Assembly (NCBI RefSeq): GCF_001905095.1
Contig: NZ_LWLS01000064.1
Location: forward strand, 1 to 64,000
Source of the DNA: Micromonospora sp. CB01531
GTDB taxonomy: Bacteria > Actinomycetota > Actinomycetes > Mycobacteriales > Micromonosporaceae
Direction of reading: 5' to 3'
DNA length: 64,000 bases
The position numbers and the translations under genes were made by a program. Below are positions 9,868-18,204 of this stretch, piece by piece (the stretch's first letter is position 1; every line of letters starts with the position of its first letter). Under the pieces are notes generated by a model that was not told the DNA's origin, searched no databases, and saw nothing but the letters and a program-made list of their open reading frames with translations.

Positions 9868-10701
9868 GTGATCCTGATCTACGTCTGCGGGGTGCTCGCC
9901 GTACTCGTGCCGGCGATCCTCGTTCCGTGGCTGGCCAGCCGCTGGGCCCCGGCCGTGGCGGGAAGCCGGGCGGCCGGGCGGCTGCGCGTCGCCGTCGCCG
10001 GCCTCACCGCCGCGTTCGGCCGGCTCGGCGCCGCCGCGGTCGTGCTGCTCGCCGGCTCAGCCGCGGTCGTCGCCGTCTGCTGGCCGCTGGGCGAGGCCCT
10101 GTCCCGGCTCGAACCCCATGTCGACCATCCGGTGTTCGAGTACGTGCACGCGCGGCGGGTCGACGGATGGGCCGACGTCAACTCGTTCGTCACCGCGATC
10201 GGTGACCGGTACCCGCTCAAGTGGGTCACCGTCGTCGCCGCCCTCGTCCTCGCCGTCGCCTGGCAGCGTCGGCGCTGGTGGATGCCGCTTGTCGCGCTGC
10301 CGCTCCAGTTCGTCGTGGAGCAGTACACCCAGGAGATCCTCAAGCTGGTGGTCGACCGGGGCCACCCGCCGACCGACCTGGGCACCTATCCGTCCGGTGG
10401 TTGCGCGCGGGTGCTGATGACCTTCGGCACGATCCTGGTGCTGGCCGCGCTCACCTGGCGGATGCCCCGCCGAGTCCGCGTCACCCTGGTCACCGCGCTG
10501 GCGATGCTGGTCACCGTGGAGGGCTACACCCGCGTCTACGCCGAGAAGCACTGGCTCACGGACGTCGTCGGGGGCTGGATCTTCGGAGCCCTGCTCACCG
10601 GCGTGATGGTGCTCGCCGTCCTGGTGGCGGAAGGGCGGGTCCGGACCCCGGAGCGGTCCACCGCCCCGGCCCCGCGCGACGACGTCACGATCGGCACCTG
10701 A
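9868..10701 (+). CDS. PAP2-superfamily membrane phosphatase-like protein
   Basis: Protein of 277 residues with about six membrane segments. Motif 3 is intact: R222-x5-H228-x3-D232 in TRVYAEKHWLTDVVGG. Motif 1 is recognisable (KLVVDRGHPP, 159-168). Motif 2, normally PSGH, reads PSGG at 175-178, so the leaving-group histidine is missing. PAP2 enzymes dephosphorylate lipid phosphates such as undecaprenyl diphosphate, and some act as transferases. In this locus a role in lipid-carrier recycling or lipid-phosphate transfer is plausible. The PSGG change leaves phosphatase activity uncertain. Confidence 0.8.
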   Translation: MILIYVCGVLAVLVPAILVPWLASRWAPAVAGSRAAGRLRVAVAGLTAAFGRLGAAAVVLLAGSAAVVAVCWPLGEALSRLEPHVDHPVFEYVHARRVDGWADVNSFVTAIGDRYPLKWVTVVAALVLAVAWQRRRWWMPLVALPLQFVVEQYTQEILKLVVDRGHPPTDLGTYPSGGCARVLMTFGTILVLAALTWRMPRRVRVTLVTALAMLVTVEGYTRVYAEKHWLTDVVGGWIFGALLTGVMVLAVLVAEGRVRTPERSTAPAPRDDVTIGT

Positions 10702-10785
10702 CCCGAGCCCGGGCCGCCCGTGACCTCCTCCCGCGGTGGCCCGGAACCGCCCTGCCGCCACCCTTCGAACGGAGTTGGGCAAGAC

Positions 10786-11730
10786 GTGACCACCCTTCTC
10801 GTCGCCTCCACCGGTGGGCATCTCGCCGAGCTGTACGACCTGCGGCCGAGGCTGGGCCTGCGGGAGGACTGCGTCTGGGTGACCTTCGACTCGCCGCAGA
10901 GCCGTTCCCTCCTGGACGGTCAGGAGGTCATCCACATCCCGCCCGCGACCACCCGGGACGCGATGGGAGCGGCGCGTAACCTGCTGGCCGCCCGACGGGT
11001 GCTGCGCGGCGGCCGGTTCACCCGGGTGGTCAGCACCGGCGCCAGCGTGGCCATGTCGTTCTTCGTGCCCGCCAGCCGGCGCGGGCTCGCCTGCCACTAC
11101 ATCGAGAGCGCGACCCGCACGGAAGGCCCCTCGCTCACCGGCCGGTTGGTCGCCTGGGTGCCCCGCACCCGGCTCTACACCCAGTACCCGGGCTGGGTGG
11201 GCGAGCGGTGGCGGTACGGCGGCACCGTCTTCGACGGCTACCGCGCCAGTCGCCTCGCCACCCCGCGCGCGGTGTCCCGGGTGGTCGTCGCCCTCGGCAC
11301 CCAGCACTTCGGCTTCCCCCGGCTGCTGGCCCGACTGGTCGAGGTGCTGCCGCCGGAGGTGGAGGTGCTGTGGCAGGTCGGGTCCACCCGGATCCCCCAG
11401 CTGCCGGCCGGCGCGCGCCCGCAGGTCCCGTACGCGGAGATGCAGCAGGCGATGCGGGAGGCCGACGTGGTGGTGACCCACGCCGGCGTGGGCTTGGCGC
11501 TGGCCGCGATGCGGGCCGGCCGTCGGGCCGTCTACGTGCCGCGCCGGCGCTGCCACGACGAGCACATCGACGACCATCAGGTCGAGCTGGCCTGGGACCT
11601 GAACCGCCGCGGCCTGGTCCTGGCCCGGGAAGCCGACGCCGTGACGTTCGAGGACCTGACGGAGGCGGCATCGTGGACGGTCGAGGCGAGCGGTGCCGTC
11701 GCGCCGTTCCAGTGGACGGACCCGGCGTGA
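10786..11730 (+). CDS. Alg14/Alg13-type glycosyltransferase (GT28-like)
   Basis: One polypeptide appears to join the two halves that are separate in PssD/PssE or Alg14/Alg13. The N-terminal part carries the Alg14-like GGH motif (ASTGGHLAEL, residues 8-17). The C-terminal part has the GT28 nucleotide-sugar site (VVTHAGVGLALAAMRAGR, then DEHIDDHQVELA). The family adds a sugar, often GlcNAc or glucuronate, to a lipid-linked acceptor at the inner face of the membrane. The GTG at 10786 places the Rossmann strand (TTLLVAST) at the N-terminus. It is a candidate for the second sugar transfer in repeat-unit assembly. Confidence 0.83.
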   Translation: MTTLLVASTGGHLAELYDLRPRLGLREDCVWVTFDSPQSRSLLDGQEVIHIPPATTRDAMGAARNLLAARRVLRGGRFTRVVSTGASVAMSFFVPASRRGLACHYIESATRTEGPSLTGRLVAWVPRTRLYTQYPGWVGERWRYGGTVFDGYRASRLATPRAVSRVVVALGTQHFGFPRLLARLVEVLPPEVEVLWQVGSTRIPQLPAGARPQVPYAEMQQAMREADVVVTHAGVGLALAAMRAGRRAVYVPRRRCHDEHIDDHQVELAWDLNRRGLVLAREADAVTFEDLTEAASWTVEASGAVAPFQWTDPA

Positions 11731-11926
11731 GGCCGCTCTGGCCGGACCACCTCGTGCCCGCCTCCACCGGTCGACAACGGAGCCACGTCCACACCGGAGG
11801 CTCGGGACGCGACTCGTACGTCGGGACCGGACCGAGCCGGTGACCGGGCGGACCGGTCGGTTGATGGTGCCGAATGTCCGTTTCCAGCAAACTAGTCGTG
11901 TTCTCACTACCTCATTGGGGGCGCCA

Positions 11927-13864
11927 GTGCTTCACAGAACGTCTCGACAGGTGTGGCGGTGGCTCGCCGTGCTCGCCGCGCCGGTGCTCGCCGTCGGGCT
12001 GCTCGCCGCGCCGGCCCGCGCGGCGGGCCTCACGCCGGTCACCAGCACGCTCACGTCGGCGAATCCAGCGGACGAAACACCGCACGCCCAGAACGGCGAC
12101 ACCAAGGCGTTCGCCGAGATCGGCACCACCGTGTACGTCGGCGGATCGTTCACCTCCGTGAAGGCGACGGGCGGCGCGTGGACCACCCGCAACTACCTCT
12201 TCGCGTACGACCGCACCACGGGCGCGCTGAAGACCGGCTTCAACCCGGTGCTGGACGGCGCCGTGCACGCCCTGGCGGTCAGCCCCGACGGCAAGCTCAT
12301 CGTCGGCGGCGCCTTCGTGAACGTGAACGGGGTCAGCCGCAAGAACCTGGTCGAGCTGGACCCGACCAGCGGCGCGACCGTGGCCAGCTGGGCCGGGCGC
12401 AGCGACGGCGGTCTTGTCCGGCGCACCATTGTGGTCGGCAACAAGCTCTACATCGCCGGAGCGTTCCACTGGGTCAACGGCACCCAGCACTCGCTGCTCG
12501 CCCGACTGGACGCCACCACCGGCGCGATCGACCCGACCTTCCAGATCGACGCCAGCGTGGCCCGGGCCAGCAGCGAGCTGGTCTGGGGTCTGGCGGTGTC
12601 GCCGGACGGCCGTACCCTGGTGGCGGTCGGCAACTTCACCCAGGTCAACGGGCAGGCCCGTAACCAGGTCGTGGTGGTCGACCTGGCCGGCACTCCGGTC
12701 GTGGCGAACTGGAGCACCCAGCGGTACGTGGCGCCCTGCTACGACTGGTCGTTCCCGTTCTACGCCCGGGATGTCGACTTCTCCGACGACGGCACGTACT
12801 TCGTCGTCATCGCCGACGGCGGACGGGGCGACGGGGCGTACTGCGACGCGATCGCCCGGTTCGAGACCGTGGATCGGGGTGCCGGCATCGACGCCACCTG
12901 GGTCAACTACACCGGCACCGACTCGGTGACCTCGGTCGAGGTCACCGACAACGTGGTCTACGTGGGCGGGCACTTCCGCTGGCTGAACAACGCCAACGGC
13001 AACGACTCGGCCGGTGCCGGCGCGATCAACCGGTTCGGCCTGGGCGCGCTGGACCCGATCAACGGCATGCCGCTGGTCTGGAACCCGGGCCGCTCGGGCG
13101 CCCCGGCGGGCACCACCACCTGGGGCCCGATCATGTGGGAGCTGTGGCGCGGCAGCACCGGCCTGTACGCCGGCTTCGACTCCGATGGCGTCGGCAACGA
13201 GTACCACGGCCGGATGGGGCTGTTCCCGCTGGCCGGCGGGCGTACGGTGGCGGCGGTCAACGCCCCGTCCGCCGCGTCGGGCTTCCTCTACGTCTCCTCC
13301 GCCAACGGGCAGGCGACCAAGGTCCCGTTCGACGGCACCACGCTCGGCACCCCGGTCAGCACCAGCCAGCCGAACCTCACCGCTGCCGGAGCGTCCTTCT
13401 CGATCGGCAACAAGCTCTACTGGTCGAAGACCGATGCGAGCGCGCCGAGCGGCAGCTACCTCGATGTGTCGATCTTCTCGGGCGGTTCGGTGGGCGCGCC
13501 CTGGGTGAGCAGCGGCTACAACGACTGGTTCAACGCGGCGACGATGACCGGGGCGTTCTACCTCGACGGCCGGATGTACTACACCAAGTCCGGTACGAAC
13601 AGGCTGTTCTACCGGTATCTGGAGCCGGACGGCTACATCGTCGGCTGCACCGAGTTCACCCTGCCCAGCACCGGCCTGGCCTGGGGTGGGGTGCGCGGCC
13701 TGGCCTGGGTCAGCGGCAAGCTCGTCTACGGCAATCAGGACGGCTCGCTGCGCGCGGTGCCGTTCGACGGGACGGCCGTCGACGGCGCCGCCTCGGTCCA
13801 GCTCGCGGCGGCGGGCGGCGGCGTGAACTGGTCGAGCAGGACGCTCTTTTTCGCCACCTCCTGA
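11927..13864 (+). CDS. Secreted beta-propeller protein with DUF5122-like (delta-60) repeats
   Basis: Protein of 645 residues. A signal peptide (WLAVLAAPVLAVGLLAAPARA) has likely cleavage near residue 32. The mature part is built of repeated units of the form VYVGGSFTSV ... AYDRTTGA, then LIVGGAFVNVNG ... LDPTSGA, then LYIAGAFHWVNG ... LDATTGA, and VYVGGHFRW. This is the pattern of delta-60/DUF5122 propeller blades. No catalytic motif or sortase signal is seen. GTG 11927 has GGGG 7-10 bases upstream. It lies between the glycosyltransferase and Wzz-like genes and may bind or organise the surface glycan (inference). Confidence 0.8.
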   Translation: MLHRTSRQVWRWLAVLAAPVLAVGLLAAPARAAGLTPVTSTLTSANPADETPHAQNGDTKAFAEIGTTVYVGGSFTSVKATGGAWTTRNYLFAYDRTTGALKTGFNPVLDGAVHALAVSPDGKLIVGGAFVNVNGVSRKNLVELDPTSGATVASWAGRSDGGLVRRTIVVGNKLYIAGAFHWVNGTQHSLLARLDATTGAIDPTFQIDASVARASSELVWGLAVSPDGRTLVAVGNFTQVNGQARNQVVVVDLAGTPVVANWSTQRYVAPCYDWSFPFYARDVDFSDDGTYFVVIADGGRGDGAYCDAIARFETVDRGAGIDATWVNYTGTDSVTSVEVTDNVVYVGGHFRWLNNANGNDSAGAGAINRFGLGALDPINGMPLVWNPGRSGAPAGTTTWGPIMWELWRGSTGLYAGFDSDGVGNEYHGRMGLFPLAGGRTVAAVNAPSAASGFLYVSSANGQATKVPFDGTTLGTPVSTSQPNLTAAGASFSIGNKLYWSKTDASAPSGSYLDVSIFSGGSVGAPWVSSGYNDWFNAATMTGAFYLDGRMYYTKSGTNRLFYRYLEPDGYIVGCTEFTLPSTGLAWGGVRGLAWVSGKLVYGNQDGSLRAVPFDGTAVDGAASVQLAAAGGGVNWSSRTLFFATS

Positions 13865-13877
13865 CGGTCCGATCCGA

Positions 13878-13918
13878 CCGGGCGGTCCCGCCACCTCGTG
13901 GCATGGCGGACCGCCCGG
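13878..13918 (+). terminator. Hairpin after the beta-propeller gene
   Basis: Near-perfect inverted repeat of about 15 bp, CCGGGCGGTCCCGCCA (13878-13893) with TGGCGGACCGCCCGG (13904-13918), one bulged C, loop of 10, starting 13 bp after the stop. It separates this gene from the Wzz-to-sulfotransferase operon. Confidence 0.65.
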
Positions 13919-14038
13919 GACGGCTCGGGCCGCACTGCCGCAACCGGTACCCGGCCGGTGACAATGAGACAGTCACCGCGGGTGGTCCCGCTCCGGCCCG
14001 AGGCGGTTCCCATTCCTCATCGCGCAAGGACCTGACTG

Positions 14039-15667
14039 ATGGACGTGACCGACGTCGCCCTCGCCCGACAGCACCCGGTCGGCCTCGTCGAGCTGGCCCG
14101 GGTTCCGCTCCGCCGGTGGCGGACCGTGCTCGGCGTGGCGGCGGCGGTGCTGCTGGCCGTGCTGGTGTACCTGTTCGTGCTGCCGGCGACGTACACCGCG
14201 ACGACAGCCGTGGTGATCCGCCCAGTGGTCACCGACCCGTTCTCGGTGCCCTCCGGCGGCGCCGACCGCGCGGTGAACATGACGGCCGAGAGCGGCATCG
14301 CGACCAGCAACGACGTCATCGACAAGGTCGCCGCCATCACCGGCCGGGACACCAAGGAGGTGGCCGACGCGCTGGAGGTGGAGACCCCGGTCGGCGGCCA
14401 GGTGATGCGCTTCAACTACGCCGCGCACAGCGAGCGGGAGGCGGTCCAGGGCGCCAACGGGGCGGGCCAGGCGTACCTGGACCTGCGCCGGGGTATCTAC
14501 GAGAACCAGCGCGCGGCGGTGCTGAAGTCCTATGACGACACGATCGCGGTGGTCACGGCGCAGCGCACCACCACCCAGCGGTCCCTGCCGAGCCAGGCCG
14601 CGGACAGCCCGTCGCCGCGCACCAGCGCCCTGCTGGACCAGCTGCGGGCGCTGAACGACCAGCTCGCCACGCTCGCCGAGCAGCGGTCCAAGATCGCCTC
14701 CGCGGACCTCAGCCCCGGGTCGATCACGAGCGCGGCCCGCGAGCCGATCCCGTCCAGCCGGGACGCCGCGCCGGTGATCCTCGTCGCGGGCCTGCTCGGC
14801 GGCTTGCTGCTCGGCGCGCTGGTGGCCTTCGCGCGGGAATCCCTGGACCGACGGCTGCGCACCACGGCCGAGGCGGTGGCGGCGATCGGTGCGCCGCTGC
14901 TTGGCACGGTCCGCCGCAGCCGCGGTGGGCACCCCGACGAGCCGGACCTGCGGTACCTCGCGCTCGCGCTGGCCCGCTGGGTGGACGGCCCGCACCGCGG
15001 CCCGCTGGTGCTGCTGTCCTCGTCGGCGAACGACGGACGCGAGCAGGTGACCGGCGGGCTGGCCGCCACGCTCGCCGTCGCCGGTCACGAGGTGCAGCTC
15101 GGCGTCACGCCGGAGAGTCTGGACCGGATCCGGCCGTTGATGCTGGACGCGCAGCGCCGCAACCCGCCGGTGGAGCCGGCGCGCGTCGTCCGGCAGCGGC
15201 AGCCGGCGACCGCACCGGCGGCGGCTGCCGGCGGCACCGCCGGACCCGAAGAGACGGTCGTCATCCCCGCCGTGCGGAAGCCGCGCCCCTACCCGACCGC
15301 GGACGGGCCGAACGGCGAGGTGTATCGGTCCGCCACCAACGAGGAGAAGACCCAGGCCATCCCCGCCAGCCGGCCCGCGGCGGCCGGCGCGGGCACCCGG
15401 ACCGACGGGCAGGAGCTGCGGATCGGCTCCGGCACGGTCCGGCTGGTCGAGCTGAACGCCCTGCCCGGGGACGGCCTCACGGTGCTCGACGCACCGCCCG
15501 CACTGCACGACGAGCGGGGCGTGCGGGCCGCCCGGGAGGGCCGTGCGGTGGTGGTGGCGGCCCGGGACCGGACCCGCATCGCCGAGCTGGTCCGCCTGGT
15601 CGAGCGGCTGCGTGCGGTGGGCGTGGAGCCGTTCGGATTCGTACTGACGGGAGATGGGCGTGACTGA
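14039..15667 (+). CDS. Wzz/chain-length-determinant-like protein with degenerate BY-kinase-like domain
   Basis: Protein of 542 residues. It has membrane helix 1 (VLGVAAAVLLAVLVYLFVLP, about 30-52), an outer Wzz-type domain beginning ATYTATTAVVI, and membrane helix 2 (PVILVAGLLGGLLLGALVAF, about 242-262). A cytoplasmic domain follows that resembles a tyrosine autokinase (BY-kinase). There the Walker A position reads SSSANDGREQVTGG with no GK[ST], but the later LTVLDAPPAL strand is kept. About 110 low-complexity residues lie between these two parts. The family controls polysaccharide chain length with a Wzy polymerase. The next three genes overlap it in series, so it heads an operon. Confidence 0.82.
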   Translation: MDVTDVALARQHPVGLVELARVPLRRWRTVLGVAAAVLLAVLVYLFVLPATYTATTAVVIRPVVTDPFSVPSGGADRAVNMTAESGIATSNDVIDKVAAITGRDTKEVADALEVETPVGGQVMRFNYAAHSEREAVQGANGAGQAYLDLRRGIYENQRAAVLKSYDDTIAVVTAQRTTTQRSLPSQAADSPSPRTSALLDQLRALNDQLATLAEQRSKIASADLSPGSITSAAREPIPSSRDAAPVILVAGLLGGLLLGALVAFARESLDRRLRTTAEAVAAIGAPLLGTVRRSRGGHPDEPDLRYLALALARWVDGPHRGPLVLLSSSANDGREQVTGGLAATLAVAGHEVQLGVTPESLDRIRPLMLDAQRRNPPVEPARVVRQRQPATAPAAAAGGTAGPEETVVIPAVRKPRPYPTADGPNGEVYRSATNEEKTQAIPASRPAAAGAGTRTDGQELRIGSGTVRLVELNALPGDGLTVLDAPPALHDERGVRAAREGRAVVVAARDRTRIAELVRLVERLRAVGVEPFGFVLTGDGRD

Positions 15668-16607
15668 CCACGACCAGCCGGCCGTCCCGGCGGGCGAGGC
15701 GTACCCGCCGGTGACCGTGGTGGTGGCCACCCGGGACCGCCCGGGGCTGTTGGAGCGAGCCGTGGGCGCGGTGCTCGAACAGGACTATCCCGGGCCGGTG
15801 GAATGCCTGGTCGTCTACGACCACACCGACATCCGCCCGCTGGACCTGCCGGTGCCGGACGGCCGGGCACTTCGCTACGTCAACAACTCCCATTCGCGGG
15901 GCCTGCCGGGTGGCCGCAACACCGGTGCGGAGGAGGCGGCCCACGACCTGCTGGCCTTCTGCGACGACGACGACCACTGGCTGCCGGGCAAGCTGCGCCG
16001 CCAGGCGGAGCTGCTGGCCGTCCGGCCGGACGCCGCCGCGGTCAGCTGTGGCATCCGGCTGGAGGGCCCGGGCATCGCCAAGCAACGGCGGCTCGACGCC
16101 ACCGAGGTGACCCTGTCCGACTTCGTTGAGGACCGGATCATGGAGGTGCACTCCAGCACCATCCTGCTGCCGCGCTCCACCTGGGACGCCGTCGGCCCGG
16201 TCGACGAGGACCTGCCCGGCGGCTACGGCGAGGACTACGAGTGGCTGTTGCGGATCGCCGCGCACGGTCCGGTGGTCATCGTGCCTGAGGTCCTGGTGGT
16301 GGTGGACTGGCATGGGGGTTCGTTCTTCTTCGGCCGCTGGGCGATGATCGTCGAGGCGACCCGATACCTCATCGACAAGCACCCCGAACTGGCCCGGAGT
16401 CGGACCGGGCTGGCCCGGCTGCACGGGCAGATCGCCTTCGCCCTCGCCTCCGGGCGGTGCCGCCGGGAGGCGGTCCGGGAGTTGGGCCGGGTGCTCCGGC
16501 TCAACCCGCGCGAGAAGCGAGTGCTGGTGACCGTCCCCGTGGTGCTCGGTCTGCTGTCCGGGGAGCGGGTGCTCCGGCTGGCCCAGCGGACGGGACGGGG
16601 TGTCTGA
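15654..16607 (+). CDS. Glycosyltransferase family 2
   Basis: Protein of 317 residues, inverting GT-A fold. The nucleotide-sugar strand is VTVVVATRDRPGLLERAV, a DHTD segment and the acceptor-side LPGGRNTGAEEA follow, the metal-binding DDDDHW comes at about 103-108, and a GYGEDYEWLLRIAAHG motif follows. It transfers a sugar, probably to a lipid-linked repeat unit. It overlaps the Wzz-like gene by 14 bp and the next gene by 8 bp, which indicates coupled translation. Donor and acceptor cannot be read from sequence. Confidence 0.9.
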   Translation: MGVTDHDQPAVPAGEAYPPVTVVVATRDRPGLLERAVGAVLEQDYPGPVECLVVYDHTDIRPLDLPVPDGRALRYVNNSHSRGLPGGRNTGAEEAAHDLLAFCDDDDHWLPGKLRRQAELLAVRPDAAAVSCGIRLEGPGIAKQRRLDATEVTLSDFVEDRIMEVHSSTILLPRSTWDAVGPVDEDLPGGYGEDYEWLLRIAAHGPVVIVPEVLVVVDWHGGSFFFGRWAMIVEATRYLIDKHPELARSRTGLARLHGQIAFALASGRCRREAVRELGRVLRLNPREKRVLVTVPVVLGLLSGERVLRLAQRTGRGV

Positions 16608-18204
16608 CCGGCCGGCCGGGATCCTCCCGCCGGTGAGCGCCTCGCGACCGGCGGGCGGCGGCGCGTCCGGGTCGCGGCCGATGCCTGCCGCGCCGCTGCC
16701 GGTCTGGCCGCTGACCCTGATGTTCGCCCTGATGCCGCTGTGGTGGGCGCTCGGCGCGTTCTATCTCGGCTGGTCGGTGTTCGGCGTGTTGCTGCTCGCC
16801 CTGCTCGTCGCGCGCGGCCGCGTCCCGCTGCCCGCCGGCAGCGCCTGCTGGCTGCTGTTCCTCGCCCTGGTGCTGCTCAGCGCCAGCCGGCTGGACCGGG
16901 CCACCGCCTACCTCACCTTCGGGCTGCGCTTCGGCTTCCTGGTGACCGCCCTGATCGTCGGCGTGTACGTGCACACCCTGGTGCGGGAGGGCGCCGCCTG
17001 GGAGCGGGTGCTGCGCCCGCTGGGCTGGTACTGGCTCGGCATCGTGGCGCTGGGCTGGCTGGCCGTGCTCGCCCCCACCTTCGCGCTGACCACGCCGGTG
17101 GAACTGGCGCTGCCGTACGCCGTCAGCGGGCAGCGGTACATCCAGGCGCTGACCCACGTGCGGCTCAACGAGTTCAACCCGGTCTCCCGGGCACCGATCT
17201 ACCGCACGGCCGCGCCGTACCCGTACACGAACAACTGGGGCACCGCGTACGCCCTGCTGGTGCCGTGCGTGCTGGCGTACCTGACCTCGGTGCGCACCGG
17301 CCGGTTCCGGCGGGTGCTCTGGCTCTCGCTGCCGCTGTCGGTGGTCCCGGCGTTCCTGACGCTCAACCGCGGCATGTTCCTCGGCCTCGGCGCCGGCCTG
17401 CTCTATCTCGCCCTGCGCGCGCTGCTCCGGGGCAACGCCCGCCTCATCCTCTCCATCGCCGGGCTGGTGTTGCTGGTCTGGATCGTCAGCCTCGTGGTCC
17501 CGGTCCAGGACATGATCAATGCGCGGGTCAGCACCACCGACACCAACGTCGACCGGATGGACCTGTACCTGCGTACCTGGCAGGCGGTCGAGCGTTCGCC
17601 GCTGCTCGGCTACGGCGCGCCGAAGAGCGTCGACACCACGCTGGCCGAGGAGCCACTCGGCACCCAGGGGCTGATCTGGCAGATCCTCTACAGCCACGGC
17701 ATCCCGGCGTTGGTCGTCTTCCTGTCCTGGCTGCTGCTGGCCGCCCGACGGCTGGCCGCTGCGGTATCGCCGGCCGGCTTCTGGCTGAGCACGGTCCCGG
17801 TGATCGCCCTGGTGGTCATTCCGGTGTACGCGTACATCGACCCGAACCTGTCAGTGATCTTCTTCGCCGTCGGCGCCGGGCTGGCCGCGGTCGCCGGGCC
17901 GGTCAACCGGGCCGCGCTCGGCCCGTCCGCCATGTCCCGCCCGGCGCCGTTGCGGTGGCGGACCAGGGGCTTCGGCCGGGCGGCGGTGCCAGGCAGGCGG
18001 AAGCCGTCCGCGCGGGCCGGGGTGGCCAGCGTGCCGCTGCGTACCGCCGTCCCGGCAACCGGCGCGCCCGACCCGGCCGAACACGCGCCGTCGCCGGTCG
18101 TGCCAGAGCCCCGGGCGCCGGCCGACCCGGTCGTTTCGCCACCGCCCGACACCGCCGTGGATCGTCCGGCGCCCGAGGCGCCGCAGCAGGGAGGGACGCC
18201 GTGA
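16600..18204 (+). CDS. O-antigen ligase/polymerase-like (Wzy) membrane protein
   Basis: Protein of 534 residues with about ten to twelve membrane helices in the first ~430. A large outer loop in the middle (AVSGQRYIQALTHVRLNEFN and beyond) and the loop R-x-DLYLRTWQAVERSPLLGYG are typical of the Wzy/WaaL ligase family. The last ~110 residues are Pro/Ala-rich and probably cytoplasmic. In a Wzx/Wzy system it would polymerise lipid-linked repeat units outside the membrane. It starts 8 bp inside the GT2 gene and ends in a GTGA overlap with the flippase gene. Confidence 0.83.
   Translation: MSDRPAGILPPVSASRPAGGGASGSRPMPAAPLPVWPLTLMFALMPLWWALGAFYLGWSVFGVLLLALLVARGRVPLPAGSACWLLFLALVLLSASRLDRATAYLTFGLRFGFLVTALIVGVYVHTLVREGAAWERVLRPLGWYWLGIVALGWLAVLAPTFALTTPVELALPYAVSGQRYIQALTHVRLNEFNPVSRAPIYRTAAPYPYTNNWGTAYALLVPCVLAYLTSVRTGRFRRVLWLSLPLSVVPAFLTLNRGMFLGLGAGLLYLALRALLRGNARLILSIAGLVLLVWIVSLVVPVQDMINARVSTTDTNVDRMDLYLRTWQAVERSPLLGYGAPKSVDTTLAEEPLGTQGLIWQILYSHGIPALVVFLSWLLLAARRLAAAVSPAGFWLSTVPVIALVVIPVYAYIDPNLSVIFFAVGAGLAAVAGPVNRAALGPSAMSRPAPLRWRTRGFGRAAVPGRRKPSARAGVASVPLRTAVPATGAPDPAEHAPSPVVPEPRAPADPVVSPPPDTAVDRPAPEAPQQGGTP

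Noticed and set aside
16740-18200. Upstream part of a long plus frame leading into the flippase gene
   Set aside because: It is the out-of-phase shadow of the Wzy-like gene, rich in Arg/Gly/Pro. The flippase starts at GTG 18201 with its own ribosome binding site.
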